DNA from: Lepus europaeus
Taxonomy: Eukaryota > Chordata > Mammalia > Lagomorpha > Leporidae
Direction of reading: 5' to 3'
Length of the DNA stretch: 64,000 bases
NCBI RefSeq assembly: GCF_033115175.1
Contig: NC_084827.1
Coordinates: 24,298,001 to 24,362,000, forward strand
Made by a program: the position numbers and the translations under genes. This document shows, piece after piece, positions 23,146 to 36,340 of the stretch. How positions within the stretch are numbered: the first letter of the stretch is position 1; each line of letters opens with the position of its first letter. The notes beneath the pieces were generated by a model that saw nothing but the letters and a program-made list of their open reading frames with translations, was not told the DNA's origin and made no database searches.

Positions 23146-23552
23146 GCCATTTGTTCCTTTTTTTCCAGCTTTTATTTAATAAACATAAATTTCCAAAGTA
23201 CAACTTTTGGATTATAGCAGCTTTTCTCCCCATAACCTCCCTCCCACCCACAACTATCCTATCTCCCACTCTCTCTTCATCCCATTATTTATCACGATTC
23301 CTTTTCAATTACCTTTATATACAGAAGACCAATATAGTATATACTAAGTCAAGATTTCAACAGACTGCACCCACACAGACACACAAAGCATAGAGTACTG
23401 TTTGAATACTAGTTTTATAGTTAATTCGCATAGTACAACACATTAAGGACAGAGATCCTACATGGGGATTAGGTGCACAGTAACTTCCGTTGTTGAATTA
23501 ACAATTGACACTCTTATTTATGATGTCAGTAATCACCCGCCATTTGTTCTTT
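23146..23552 (-). mobile_element. 5'-truncated L1 3' end, with TSD
   Basis: The antisense of the rabbit-type L1 3'UTR: poly-T, 'tttatttaataaacataaat' (AATAAA complement), 'ccaaagtacaacttttggat', then a C-rich tract. Flanked by a 14-bp TSD with one mismatch, 'gccatttgttcctt' (23146-23159) and 'gccatttgttcttt' (23539-23552). About 380 bp were copied. Confidence 0.88.
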
Positions 23553-23850
23553 ATCAAGACTACTATATTAATATATTTTATAGGTAAAAATGCTCTCCTC
23601 AGGGTAATAATGCCCTTAGAAGAATAAATTGCCCTTTTCACTGATATATGTTATATTAATTAGTCCAGAAAACATTTAGAAAGAATATTGTAGATCATTA
23701 AGATGAATTTTTGTGTGCTGTGAGAAGATAAATTACTCTTACAATTCTTGAATCTATTACCTTTTTGTATTTAACGTATATCCTCTTTATGAATAATTAA
23801 TGGTATATTAGGTAAAAATAGAGAGAGATGTACTATTTCAATACCTACAT

Positions 23851-24165
23851 ATAGTTAACCCTCTGTGTCTGTGAGTTTCACATCCTTGGATTCATCTGGC
23901 CGAGGATCAAAAATATTTTGGAAAAAATTAACATCTATATTGAATTTATACAGAATTTGTTTCTTTTATTATTTTACAGCATAACAACTAGTAATGGCAT
24001 TGCATTGTATTGTGTATTATAAGTAGTATAGATGTCATTTAAAGTATAAGGGAGGGTGTGTGTGGGTTATATGCAAATACTATGCCACTTTCTATAAGGG
24101 ACTTGAACATACACAGATTGTGGTGTCCATATGGGGTCCTAAAATGAATCCTTTTTGGTAGCCAA
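23851..24165. mobile_element. Tigger-type (TcMar) non-autonomous DNA transposon remnant
   Basis: Recognised from a common eutherian MITE: 'ttaaccctctgtgtctgtga', 'ttggattcatctggccgagg', 'ggttatatgcaaatactatg' and 'ggacttgaacatacacagat' occur in consensus order. The left terminal repeat is legible; the right end is too degraded to fix. Exact subfamily (MER44/MER2-like) not assigned. Confidence 0.65.
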
Positions 24166-25964
24166 GCAACAATTTGGTACTCATATACATAGACATTGAC
24201 GATAATGTGGTCTGTTGTCAATATAAAACAATCCAAAAATAAAACCCTACTGTGTCTTGAGATAGCCAGGGTCATAGAAAAACATATCCTAAATTCACCT
24301 GCAAAGTACATTCAGAACTATTTTGCCTTCCTGTCTCCTTCATGGTATCATGGCTTGGAGTTATGCTGTATACAACTGTTAGTGGTGAGCTAGGGACCAT
24401 ATTATGTCCATTGACCAAAATTTATAGCATACATTGTCCACATAATGGGCCCTAGGGAAAACTTGTAGGAGAATTCATGTTATTTATTTTGAAAAACTGA
24501 GTTCTTGTGCATATTCACCATATGGGTCAAGGTATGATTTATTTTATTCAACATTCAAATAGATGTATTATCAATTTTTTGAATGTACAAAATACCTTTC
24601 AAAGATTTGTGATAGTTTTAAGAGGCCAATAATATGTAATGATTAATATTTTGTAGATCCTGCTTTGTCTATGGAAGTTATTCTTTTGAAAAGTACAAGA
24701 TTATTATTCCCCTGGAATCTCTGTGGTCAGACGTGTATTTGGACATTAATCCAATTTAGTTCATATTTATAAGAATTATGCACAATATATATTGAAAAGA
24801 TGGGTACGAAAGAGCCTAAACTTACTGAACAGTGTGAAAATTGGGTGAATTCAATGTACAGCATACAATTCACATTATTCCATTATTTATTATTTGGATG
24901 GAACTTACCCATAAGACATTAATTAGTCCATATGTTAGTTAATTCAAAAATCTCAACTATGTGGTGACACCCTAATTATCGAAAATGATAAGGATCATTT
25001 AATGCATGCAAATCATCCAGAGCACAGAGGAACTGGAGTGATGACTGAACTATTAACCCTTTAATACTAAAGATCCGTCAGATGCAGAGATTTATTGTCT
25101 TGACCCATTTTAGTGTTTGCCAATAATAGGCCCATCCTATTTCATTTTCTGTGGACATAGGCAAAATAAATGCATTTCCTGAGCAATTTGATATCAAACC
25201 TACATTAATACACTAAAAAAGAAATCCTATAGTAAAACTCTGTGGAAAATGTGATGTTACAGACCGAGACAAAAACAAGTAAAAACGGGGATTTCAAATG
25301 TCAATGTTGCTGCTGTCTCTCTACAGGCAAGAATCTGTAAGCTGGAATTTAAATAAAAAACACAAAAAACATAGCATAGCTTATTTTTAAGAACTACTCG
25401 AGCTACTCTTATCCTGCCAATATGAACTGACAGTAACTTTTTCTTAGGATGAGCATAAATGTAACATAAAACTTAAAAAGAAGAATTCAAAAAACTTCTA
25501 AAGAGCTAACATCGCTGTATGATATACAAGGGTTTCTTCTCTATCCTGTGCATTTGGATGTACTTCCTCGTTGTCTTCAACACCTCTAACAGCATGGGCA
25601 CAGCTAAAGCTGTACTAACAGTAAGGCAGAGGAATGCAAGGGTGGGTACCTTCAGGAAGATGGGAACTTTCCTAAAGGCAGGGGGTGTTTTGTAGCATTT
25701 TCCTTGGAACTACTATTGCAAGGAAAAACAAAGCAAACATGAATATTGGCAGAGGGCAACAATAAATAGGAAAATCTAACTCCATCATTAAAGATAATGC
25801 TTGATTCTTGTTAGTGGTTTCTTTTAGTCTACTAGAATAATTAAGTTCCTGAGTGCAGTGCTTATGTTCTTTAGATCTCCTGGAGACCCAACTAGAATGT
25901 TTTATTTAGGTTCATTCCCATGTATTTAGCAAACTGCACTGTGATAAAATATAATGATTATTGC
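24166..25964. other. Unassigned AT-rich non-coding sequence
   Basis: 1.8 kb with no recognised gene or repeat family. Confidence 0.5.
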
Positions 25965-26284
25965 ATTTTTTAAAATGATATATTTATTTGAAAGTCACTT
26001 ATAGAGAGAGATGGAGAGGGAGAAAGAGAGAGATTCCACCTGCTGACTGACTTTCCAAATGGCCACAATAGCCAGGGCTGGGCCAGGCCAAAGACAGGAG
26101 ACGGGAGATTCTTCCAGATATCCCACATGGATGCAGGTGCTCAAGCTCTTGGAATGTCTTCTGCTGCTTTCCCAGGCATATTAGCAAGGAATTGGACTGG
26201 AGGTGGAGCACCCAGGACATGGACCGGAGGCCATGTGGGATGCTGGTGTAACACACATTGGCTTAATTGCACAACACCAGCTCC
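25965..26284 (-). mobile_element. CSINE
   Basis: An antisense copy: tail complement 'atatatttatttgaaagtca', GA-rich tract, core with 'tcttccagatatcccacatg', and head ending 'aattgcacaacaccagctcc'. A short repeat 'aatgatat' on both sides may be its TSD. Confidence 0.8.
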
Positions 26285-26724
26285 AATGATATTAGATTTC
26301 AAAACACTCACTATAAAAGTCATTTCAATTAACAAACACATTTATATACTAAAATTCTGCTCCAAGCATCAAAAAGCAACTCTCCTAATTTTCTTGTTTA
26401 TTTCTGCTACTGGTAGAAATTAATGCAGATTCAGAATTTGGGGAAATTGAAGATTTCTCCAAAGAGCAGGTCTAGAACAAGAACTTTGCTATTCCCTCAC
26501 ACTTGTATCTATTTTACATATTACGACATATATTTTACATATCATAAGATCATGTTTGAAAACATGTGTAAACTAGTCTCAAGTGAGCCTCCTGTTAATG
26601 CTTGTTCACATTGTTTCAGATAAGGCTGGTAACAGTATTTAAGTGACTTATGCCTATAGTCAACAAGTGAATGCCACAGTTGTTTTGACAATTGAATGAT
26701 TTTTATAACTCCCTACTGCCAAAC

Positions 26725-26841
26725 TTTTTAAAAAAGATTTATTTTATTTATTTGAAAGGCAGAGAGAAAGAGGGAGAGACAGAGAGATCTTACATCCTCC
26801 TTACATCCTCTTACTCTCCCAAATGGCCTCAACAGCTAGGG
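26725..26841 (-). mobile_element. CSINE fragment (3' part only)
   Basis: The tail complement 'aaaaagatttattttattta', the GA-rich tract and the first core bases ('cccaaatggcctcaacagct') are present. Similarity then stops, leaving a 5'-truncated copy. Confidence 0.8.
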
Positions 26842-27478
26842 CCACTGTTCTTTTTTCATTCATGAAAAATGATGTTTCCGACAAGTTAATTATATTGTCT
26901 TAGTTTCTATAGTTAATATTGGTGAAGCAGAGATGCAAACTCAAAACCTCTTATTTGAGAATCAGTGCTATTCTCATGTTCTCATTTTAGTTTCAGTACC
27001 ATTAGAAATGCAGAGAAAGGTGTTTCTAATTGATCTCTGCCATTACATTGCCAGATACTTTCCTTCATGAACATGAAACAGCCCTTAGCATACAATAGGA
27101 TTGTCACTGGTTCTAGGTAATGGTAATTGAGATGACTCAAGTAAGCCATGCAGAACATTAGAAATGGTAATTCTAATGACCCTGATGAATTGAGTTAACT
27201 TTAGTAACAACAAGACAGTATTGGTGATTTGAGATAAGGTAAGCATGGTCTGACTGTAACCATGCATAAATTAAATTCTTAGTTAGACTTTTTTTTTCTT
27301 TATATCATGAGATTAAAATGGATAGGCTTGCTTATATAAATGTATGCAATAACCAAGCACTAGTGATCCAGAAAGACTTCTGTTAACAGGGATGGCTCAT
27401 TTCTCAACTGTCATAAATTCCGACCCAGATTTAAAACATTGCTCCTCCTACGGTCAGCTATTCTAGACAATTAAAAAT

Positions 27479-27510
<32 letters not shown>

Positions 27511-28764
27511 CATTATTGTTGGAAAGCAATAACTAAGTACTTATAGTGGATCATTTATATAAATAGTTTCATCATTCAAGTTGAATCTAGTTTTAAAATG
27601 AGAATGCACAGATGAAATTATTTCTATGAAACTGCTGATTTTTAACTTGGGATAATTCAATAAAATTAGTTCATTCGGTTTTTTTAGTATTAACAAAAGA
27701 TAAGCTTCTCTTAGAGTCTTCTGTACTAATTTAAATGGACAATGTTTGAAAAAGGTGATAATAAATGCAGAAAACATGGTTTTCTTTTAGAGAACTGTCA
27801 AAGGAATATGATAAATGAAGTAAAAAGGAAACAACATTAGTAAAAGGATAAGAGAAACGCACAATGCTGTGTCAAATTATACTTCATTGGATAACTAGAT
27901 TCAGTGGATCATATTTTCTAAGTACTTAACTAAAGGAAAAATTGAAAAATGAACAAAAAGAAATATATCCCAAGAGCTACAAAGATTAGAGTGACAATTG
28001 GGGAGATGAAAGGCACCAGGAAGTGAAGGAAATGTATGTCTGGGCAAGTCATGTGTCAAATCTGCAAGGGACTCTGAAAGATAAAGATAGAAATGTGATG
28101 CTGAAAGAATAATACCAGGAATGAAACTGAATGAAGCATCTGATTATTAAACAAGCTAACAATGTAAAATTTGCTCTGAAAGTCAGCTTTAAAAGATTTT
28201 AGAGTTTTTGATAGTGTCCACCAAAAAGCATGAATGTCACCTTATAGCAAAGTAAAACTACGGTGTTGAACCTATGTAAATCCAAGTAGAACAAACTAAA
28301 TAGATGTTTATTTCCCAAGAGACAGCCTGCCATAAGTTTGAAAAGATAAATGAAAATATTTACTCAAAGAGAGTGGCAGATCATTTGTTTGAAAATTTAT
28401 TAGGTAACTAGTTTATGATTTAGAATGAAATGTCACATTTTCAGGTTGGCTACCTGTGACAAATTATAAGAAGAAAACAATGCATAGAAATACATGACAG
28501 TGAAATTTTTCTCAGATACCAAGTGTTTTTTGTTGCACAACTTATTCACTTGTTTGGTATTACAGGGGAAATGACTGCTTACTTCACTGGCTAAGGTAAG
28601 CCCCCCACTCCATAGGCATCTCGTTACTGTGAACAGTGTTAAGCACCCCAAGCAATGAACAGTGTAGAAGATGCTTGGTTTGTCTTGTGTAAGAAGATGA
28701 TAAACTAAAAGTAATGAAGTGAACTCAATCAAATGATTCTGAGTTCCTTTAGGAATAAGTCTCT
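26842..28764. other. Unassigned non-coding sequence with a (TA)n tract
   Basis: No gene recognised. A pure (TA)n microsatellite lies at 27479-27502. The 111-codon minus-strand ORF at 28433-28768 shows no known domain. Confidence 0.5.
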
Positions 28765-29208
28765 TCATTGTTGGGGCTAGTGGCCCTGGCCCGACATGAA
28801 ATGCAGCAGGCTGAGGCTGTCCCTTATCTAATCCTGTCTCCTGTGCTTATTGTTCTGAAGGCACAAGACACATTCCTGCAGGCAGGATGTGACTTCTGAT
28901 GAAGGTGTATAATGTTCTTTGCTCTATCTGCAGAGCTTGTACCCTGATCTTTGCTACCTTGTAAACTTGTTTCGTTCCTGTGCTATGCATGATTGCACAC
29001 AATAAATGTTATCTGTATGGGGTCTGGGGTATATATCCTTGTGTTTCTGGAGACTGAAGGGTTTCCCCAGGGAGACTGCTTCCAGTCCCTCATCGCCGGG
29101 CCCCCTACTTTGGCTTGGAACGCGACGAGGCAATAAACGTGGTGATGAATTGACTGAGTGCTGCGTGTCTCCGTGTGGTTTGTCGGGTGGCCTCCGACAC
29201 TTCATCAT
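28765..29208 (+). mobile_element. Solo LTR, class I (ERV1)-type endogenous retrovirus
   Basis: Seen: a 436-bp unit (28769-29204) starting TG and ending CA, flanked by a perfect 4-bp TSD TCAT (28765-28768 and 29205-29208). Two forward AATAAA signals are present, at 29001-29006 and 29132-29137. The second half is GC-richer (for example 'tcatcgccgggccccctact') than the AT-rich surroundings. A 4-bp TSD is the usual footprint of gamma-like ERVs. No retroviral gene adjoins either side, so this is a solo LTR. The start of transcription cannot be fixed: only weak TATA-like sequence ('gtataatgttc', about 28906) precedes the first poly-A signal. Confidence 0.82.
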
Positions 29209-29399
29209 TTAACACTTGGCTTTATAAATTAAGAAATCAGGTAGTCAAGGGATTAGTATATCTTCAGGAAAATCTTGACCTCCTTAAGGAAAAGGCCACT
29301 TAAAATGGTCATCCCAACTAGGTTGTCTTGATCACAGTGGCCTCTGTAATAAAAATGTAGCTTCCCTTATGAAAACGCAGTCCCCTGTCCAGCAGTAAT

Positions 29400-29690
29400 C
29401 CAAGCCCAAATCTTGGACTCCTTTTCTCCATTAATATTCAGCAGTTCTCATCTCTATCAACACCATATTTTTCCTGAGTTATTGTAACAACTCCAACAGG
29501 GATTTCTCTGTCTTCTTCCTTGACCTTGATCAATGCCTGTATCATTGTGCAGTGCAGTAAAAAAACTGTTATAACACTATCCTGTTTTGCTTAGTACTCT
29601 GTCAGTTTCCTTTGCTAGACTATGTGTTATTGAGGAACAAGAATAATGAATTTAACACTATTAAATCCCAGTACCTGGCTGTTACTATGC
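29400..29690 (+). mobile_element. L2 (LINE2) fragment
   Basis: Matches the L2 3' region in order: 'cttggactccttttctccat', 'gagttattgtaacaactcca', 'tttgctagactatgtgttat' and 'cccagtacctggctgttact'. Diverged, non-coding. Confidence 0.6.
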
Positions 29691-29708
29691 TCTGACTCAA
29701 TATGTATT

Positions 29709-30070
29709 TTTAAAGATTTATTTATTTATTTATTTGATAGATAGGAAAAGTGAGGGGTGGAGGAAAGAGAGAGAGAGAAAGAGAGAGAGAGAGGGAGAAA
29801 ATATCTTCCATCCACTGGTCCGCTCCCCAAACAACTGCAACAGCCAGGACTGGACCAGGCCAAAGCCAGGAACCAGGGACTTCTCCAGGTCTTCCCCATT
29901 CCCCATGATTGTCAGGAGCCCAAGTGCTTGGGCCATCTTCTGCTTCTTTCCCAGGAAAATTACCAGGCAGCTGGAATGGAAGTAGAACATTCAGGATGCA
30001 AACAAGTGCCTATATGGGATGTTGGTGTTGCAGGCAGCAGCTTTACCTGCTACACCCCAATGCCAGCCCC
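29709..30070 (-). mobile_element. CSINE
   Basis: A full-length antisense copy: (TTTA)n tail complement, GA-rich tract 29767-29797, core and head ending 'acaccccaatgccagcccc'. Confidence 0.87.
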
Positions 30071-31175
30071 TCAATATTTCCTTAGAATAAATGAATGTGT
30101 GGATGTATGGGTAGATGCTCAGGAAAGTCCTATACCTATGGAAACAAAACATAAATGTTGATTAGCACAAAGAAATATTACCCCTAGGATACAGTTTTGA
30201 TGCATCAAGTACTTGCAGTTGCACCATTATACATACAATTCATATGTATTCATAGCCTTGCCCATATAGGAAATTTTACTCCAAATTCCAAATAACTGAG
30301 TAATCCTACAGACACTTTACAACACAGCCCAGTCTTAAAACTAATAAGGTCTAAAGAAATCATAAAACAGAAAAAGGTAAATAACAACAGTGTTTCTACA
30401 CTAAAACTAGAACGCCATGGCAGGCAAGTAGAAACAAAATGATTAATGTAAGATCTGGGAAAATGGACGGTGTATCCAAGCAGATCATCACACATATAGA
30501 TTATACTGTCTCCATTTCCAGCTTGACAAGTGAGATGGACCACCTTACCATGGAATCCTTTGCAAGTGCTATTTTCAAAATCCTTCATTTTTGGGGGTAG
30601 GTCCATCTTAACTGGCAGGCCATAAATAAATGTTGACATGACATTACTATGTGTCTGTTCCATTCCACCAATTTTGGGATTTTTTTTTTTTTTCCGAGAG
30701 AGAGCAGGATAGCAAAGAAAAGGTAATGGAAAGATTTTTTTAAAATTCCTTGGGAGCTCAGTTACCGACTGTAATGCTTCTCTGGAAAATATTAATGGTG
30801 ACTGGAATTACTTAGGATTGTCTGTAATTACTTTACCAATAAAATTATAGGGGGATGAGCCAGTATTAAAACACTGTGATTCATTGGTGTGTTTCTTAAA
30901 CTTGATTAGTATTGTCAAAGTCTAGAGGTGAAGAGGGTCCTTTACAATCTTTTGACATCCAGCTAACTTTCAAATACTCTCAATCACTTATTTTCTAGGG
31001 CATAACTCTATCAAATTTAAGGGGCTTGTTGTGTTGAATTGTACATACCAGAAAAAGATGGATGCATGGAGGATACAATTGAAGCATTACACAAAATCAC
31101 CAGCTGATAAGAAATCTCCATGAATTATTAACCCTATTTGACAACACCCAACAATTGTAAAATCTCTCAATTAAG
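30071..31175. other. Unassigned non-coding sequence
   Basis: No family recognised. The 137-codon minus-strand ORF (30250-30663) has no motif I know and is treated as chance. A T-run lies near 30681-30693. Confidence 0.5.
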
Positions 31176-31518
31176 AGTCGCCGCGGCTCACTAGGCTAAT
31201 CCTCCGCCTTGCGGCGCCGGCACACCGGGTTCTAGTCCCGGTCGGGGCACCGATCCTGTCCCGGTTGCCCCTCTTCCAGGCCAGCTCTCTGCTGTGGCTA
31301 GGGAGTGCAGTGGAGGATGGCTCAAGTCCTTGGGCCCTGCACCCCATGGGAGACCAGGAGAAGCACCTGGCTCCTGCCATCGGATCAGCGTGGTGCACTG
31401 GCCGCAGCGCGCCTACCGCGGCGGCCATTGGAGGGTGAACCAACGGCAAAAGGAAGACCTTTCTCTCTGTCTCTCTCTCACTGTCCACTCTGCCTGTCAA
31501 AAAAAAAAAAAAAAAAAA
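31176..31518 (+). mobile_element. CSINE, young type
   Basis: Near-consensus and CpG-bearing: 'cctccgccttgcggcgccgg' head, and a core with a duplicated GC-rich 'gccgcag/gcgcctaccgcgg' stretch. Tail of CT repeats and about 20 A. The first ten or so bases of the head are missing; no clear TSD. Confidence 0.92.
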
Positions 31519-32752
31519 GAGTGAAGTTAGTGAAGTTAATTTGCTTTAAATGAGACTAGTATTCTGAAGTTTATGAGAACTACAGATATGAGAAGACGAT
31601 TAAGCTAGAGAATAGAAGAAAAAAATGTCAAATAATATAAAAATAAGTATTTTAATACCAAAAAAGTGGTATATCTTTATCTACTTTAGGAGAACACTCA
31701 CACAATTTATCAATAGTAATTTATGGTAAAATCAATTAATAAGAGACTACCTCAGTATTATTAAGTTAACCAGGTTTTGCAAAGAATCATTTAGCCATAA
31801 GGGCACAGGGCCACTTTTTATTAATAGTCTGAACTAATTTTTATGTTTTAACAGTCATTAAATCTTATAAATACCAATGTAAATAAGGAAACAAAATTTA
31901 TTATTTACTAAATAATTTTCAAGAGAAGTTTTGTGATCAAGCAGAATATCAACTAGTATCTAACTTAAGGATTGCTTTTATTCACTGTACTGCAAAGTTT
32001 AAAAAGTATTAAATTTTCATTATTTTGAGACTTTCAGACTGTGTAGACAGAGATGTACAAAAACAAATTTCCTATTTACACTACACATGTTTTCAAGGGA
32101 TTATGAAAAATCCCTAACATATCTAGCTCATTGTGAAAACAAGCTGTTATGTGCAAATTGTGGATTCCATGAGATATTTTCCTGAGCATAAAGACAGCAG
32201 AATTCTAGTTTATTTTGTGTAAGTGTACTAATGTCTACTTGATAGAACCCACAACCACATGATTAACACATTGTTAGAGCCTTGGACTCTATCAGGCTAC
32301 TGTTTGCATAAACTATTTACACAAAAATTTTAAATCACTTCAAAAGTGTATGGGCAGAATTTAAACCTCCAAATAAAAATTGTGTAAGCTCAAACACTAA
32401 AAACTTCACAGACAATGGGGAAAAATCTGTGATTCTTTCAGTATTGTGACATACTATAGTTTTGAGTCTATTAACCCCACATAGATTTGTTGGCCATATG
32501 GTTGGTATGTACACAACACTGTGCTTTCTCTTTTTGTTTTTTCATTAGATTGTTTTACTTTTAGTACCTATTCTGAATACAGAATGTCATTTAATACTGC
32601 CATTACTTCAACTGTCGATTAAATATATAGAGAAATGTAGATACCTATATATGTTTACGTCTATATCTACATATATCGGCTCCCTTTTACCAAATCCATA
32701 TAAAACAGACATTTTGATTTAACTTGGAAATTTTTAGTTACTATTTGGTCAA
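31519..32752. other. Unassigned AT-rich non-coding sequence
   Basis: 1.2 kb with no gene or repeat recognised. Confidence 0.5.
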
Positions 32753-33092
32753 GGGGACAGCAAAGTGGCTCAGCAGATTAGGCCAAGGCTTGTGACTCCA
32801 GCATCCTATGTTTGAGTGCCAGTTCTAGTCCCACCTGTTCCACTTCCAGTCCAGCTTCCTACTAATGCACCTGGGAAAGCAGCAGAAGATGGTCCAAGCA
32901 TTAAGGCCCCTATCACTAATGTGGGAGACCCAGATGGAGTTCCTGACTCCTAACTTTGGTCTGGATCAGACATGGCTACTGCAGCCTTTTTTGGGTTTGA
33001 AGTAGTAAGTGAAAAATCTGTCTCTGTCTCTACCTCTCTCTCTCTCTCTCTCATTCTGCCTATCAAATTAATGAATGAATAAATAATAAATG
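32753..33092 (+). mobile_element. CSINE
   Basis: A sense, diverged copy: 'ggggacagcaaagtggctca' head, 'gaagatggtccaagcattaa' core, (TC)n near 33030-33050 and a tail of AATA repeats. Confidence 0.85.
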
Positions 33093-34194
33093 TTTTCTCA
33101 AAAAGGAAAATTTTAAAGACATGGTGCACTTACGAATGTACATAAGCAGTAAGTATATAACAAAATATAAAAATAGAATGACTTGTGCTCATTGAAAAAT
33201 GTCAGAAACTTTTACATTTATTCTTGCTTTTAGCAAATATTTAGATCCAAAAAATATGCAACTAACCCTGACATAACCAAATTTAACTAACTTGCTTTTG
33301 AACTCCTTTGGAACTTAAAATAATTTAGCTGATCTTAAAAAAAAATAGAGAAGAATTTGGTTGTGTCCTGAGTCCACAAAGCAGTAGGGTAGGGAAAACA
33401 GTAAAATGATCTTAGTCTGGGAACAAAATTATTTCTAAAAGAAGACAAAATTAGTGTTGCGCTCATAAATTATACCCAAGCCCTGCAATTTTAACAGTTG
33501 AATGTTGCCATCTCAAACTTATCTGTTCCCTACTGCTTTATAAAGAAGTACTTTTAACTTTCTTATAACAATTTAGTTATTTGTATAGCAAAATAAGACA
33601 GAATTTGGAGTAAAAGGTCAAGATAATAAATCTACTCACATTAGTCCAGTTTATCGAGACACTATTGATTTTGCTGTCCATATGTGCTCCAAACATTTCT
33701 TGTAACAATTTTAAAGCTCATCAATCAAGCATCCTATACATAAAACATGTACTTTGCAAAATAAATAGGAAATCCTTACTCTTTAGCGTTGTGGTCCTGT
33801 CTATTTACCAGCACTCTGCAATCAGTGACCTATTTCACATATGATAGATAGTAGTCTATCTAGAAAATGGTTATCTGGAGTCTGGTCATACAAGTTTGAT
33901 AGCTTTACTTCATTGTTGAGGTAACTCTACCCTTCAGATCATAGAATGAACCATTTCTATGGACTCTACTGAAAAAATATTCTACCAATAACCTTAAACC
34001 AAATGAAATGCAAAAAGCAAAAATTCAATGCAAAAAGTTTAATCAACTCAATTATATGCCATATTTGAAAAATCTTAAAATAGTATGATGAAAAAAAGCT
34101 GACACTAGGCACTGAAATATTAAACATGTATAGCAGACAAAAAGTAATACCAAAAACATATTTGTGGTAACAAGTTTTATATAATTAAAATGAA
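33093..34194. other. Unassigned AT-rich non-coding sequence
   Basis: No gene or family recognised. The end of the stretch may already belong to the following old L1. Confidence 0.45.
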
Positions 34195-34660
34195 AAAAAA
34201 AATCCTCAGGAAAAATTTGAACAGGAAATTCAGAAATGATGATGCAAGAAAGACCAATAAATGTTGATTTTCAACTTCATTTAAACTCATGGAAATACAG
34301 ATTAAGATGAATGAGATACAATATTTCACCTATCAAAATGGCAAATGGAATATTCTAATAATCCCTAGAGGATACAAGTAAAAGGGTCTCAAACTTTGAG
34401 AGTAAGGTGAAAATTGGTATAATCTTTTCAGAGCAATTTAGCAATAGCTAGTAAATTAGCAAACCCCTAGATCCTACTTCAAAACACATACCCTTAAGAA
34501 ACTCTGCATGATTGTATGTTCAAGAAAATATCAGCACAAATATTCCTTGTGATACTGTTGGAATTATTTTAAAAACTCAATCTAAATATTAGCAACAGAT
34601 AAGAAGATTAGTAAATCATAGTATATTTGTATGATGTCATAGACAACTCAAGTTTAATTC
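34195..34660 (+). mobile_element. Old L1M ORF2 3' remnant
   Basis: Decayed C-terminal ORF2 sequence of an ancient L1. Landmarks in order: 'agatgaatgagatacaatat', 'cacctatcaaaatggcaaat', 'ggtataatcttttcagagca' and 'tgatactgttggaattattt'. No open frame. Confidence 0.6.
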
Positions 34661-34717
34661 CAACTAAAAAGAAGCTAGTTTTACACTAGCAGATAAAGAT
34701 AATATGATTGATTTTTT

Positions 34718-35083
34718 AAGATTTTAAAATTCTAGCCGGCACCATGGCTTAACAGGCTAATCCTCCACCTTGCGGCGCCGGCACACCGGGTTCTAGTCCC
34801 GGTTGGGGCGCCGGATTCTATCCCGGTTGCCCCTCTTCCAGGCCAGCTCTCTGCTATGGCCCGGGAAGGCAGTGGAGGATGGCCCAAGTGCTTGGGCCCT
34901 GCATCCACATGGGAGACCAGGAGAAGCACCTGGCTCCTGGCTTCGAATCAGCGAGATGTGCCAGCCACAGCGGCCATTGGAGGGTGAACCAACGGCAAAA
35001 AGGAAGACCTTTCTCTCTGTCTCTCTCTCTCTCACTATCCACTCTGCCTGTCAAAAAGAAAAAAAAAAAGATTTTAAAATTCT
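34718..35083 (+). mobile_element. CSINE, young type, with perfect 16-bp TSD
   Basis: A near-consensus CSINE at 34734-35067 ('agccggcaccatggcttaac' head, (TC)n tail, A-rich end), flanked by a perfect 16-bp TSD 'aagattttaaaattct' at 34718-34733 and 35068-35083. The perfect TSD suggests a recent insertion. Confidence 0.95.
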
Positions 35084-35764
35084 ATTTGCTCACTTACTGT
35101 TTCTCAGGTTCCCAACAGTTTTCTCACATCATGGCCTCCACATTTGCTCTCCTGAGCTCCTGGAACTCTTCTACATAGATATACACATGGCTCAATGCTT
35201 TATCTTCTTCTGGATGCCTGTTTACCGATATAAAATAAGCTTCTTTTTTCCTAGTTGGTGGTCCAACTCTTACCCTGCTTTATATTTCTCTACTGGACTT
35301 ACTGTCATCTGGAAAACTTTATGTAAGTACTGTTGACTTCCACTGCAAGCTATACATTCTTTGAGAAAAGTAAATTTTCTGTTGATTCCTATATTCTCAG
35401 CATTCAGAAATGGATTTGGAAAAAATAAAACTCTAATATTTTGTTGAATGACTGAGTGATATTCCTTCTCAATGGCATGTATTCACAATATATTAGTAAT
35501 TATTGCTTATTCAGGAACATGGAAATACCAACAGAATGCCTACTTCTAAAATAATGGATTTCAAAACTTAGGGCAAAGAGTGGGAAGGGGTTTGGTTTAA
35601 CCCTTAGTTTGAAGCCTTTGTCTTGCACATATATATATATATAGCATATATATATATATATATATTCACAAACAACAGAGCAAATGAAGTCTCTAAGTTT
35701 ATTTCTCTGAATAATAGGAAAAATCTTACACATGCTCGTTCACACCCAGAGCATGATAACAAAT
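35084..35764. other. Unassigned sequence with (AT)n tract
   Basis: No gene recognised. An AT dinucleotide array with one GC interruption lies at 35628-35665. Confidence 0.55.
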
Positions 35765-36150
35765 TGATGGGTGCTGCAGACAAAATCCTGTTCCCCCTCC
35801 CCAAATTAAAATGATGAAGCTTTAACACTCAAAGTGATGGTATTTGGGTATGAGGCCTTAGGGTGGTAATTAAGGTTAGAAAATGTCAGGAGAGATTATA
35901 AAATACAGTGGCTTTATAAGGAGTAGAAGACAAAGATCTTGCAGTCATGTGAGGATACAGCCAGAAGGTACCAGTCTATGAGCCAGAAAAAGAAGTCCTC
36001 ACCAGGACCTGAATTTATTGGCATCTTAATCGTGAACCTGCCAGTCTCAAGGACCATGAGAGAACAAATGTATGTATTTAGCAGTTCAGGCAACTTAAAC
36101 CAATGGTCAGGAAAGCATTGCTATGAAAGAATAGAACAAGAGGAAAAGGA
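35765..36150 (+). mobile_element. MaLR (MST/MLT1-type) solo LTR
   Basis: Landmarks of a mammalian MaLR LTR in order: 'tgatgggtgctgcagacaaa' start, 'tgatggtatttgggtatgag', 'ttataaggagtagaagacaa', 'catgtgaggatacagccaga', 'gaagtcctcaccaggacctg', then 'ggcatcttaatcgtgaacct'. The end is decayed. No internal ERV sequence next to it. Confidence 0.75.
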
Positions 36151-36340
36151 GTCAGGCAGAAGACATGATTTTAAAATTGCTCTTACCACATGTTAATAAT
36201 TCAAGGATTGAGGACTTCTGTAATGGGTGATTATAAATTTGAATATTGTACCTTTAAATATTCCATTTTATTGTCTGCTGAAGTAACATGTTTTTCCTAG
36301 ACTCAAACATTAGTTGGCATGGGCCCATATGCACATACAA

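Noticed and set aside
27479..27502. TA tract as a regulatory element or origin
   Set aside because: A plain dinucleotide microsatellite with no supporting context. The same applies to 35628-35665 and 63571-63609.
30250..30663. 137-codon minus-strand ORF as a possible gene
   Set aside because: No known domain, no supporting splice or promoter pattern, ordinary AT-rich surroundings; best explained as chance.
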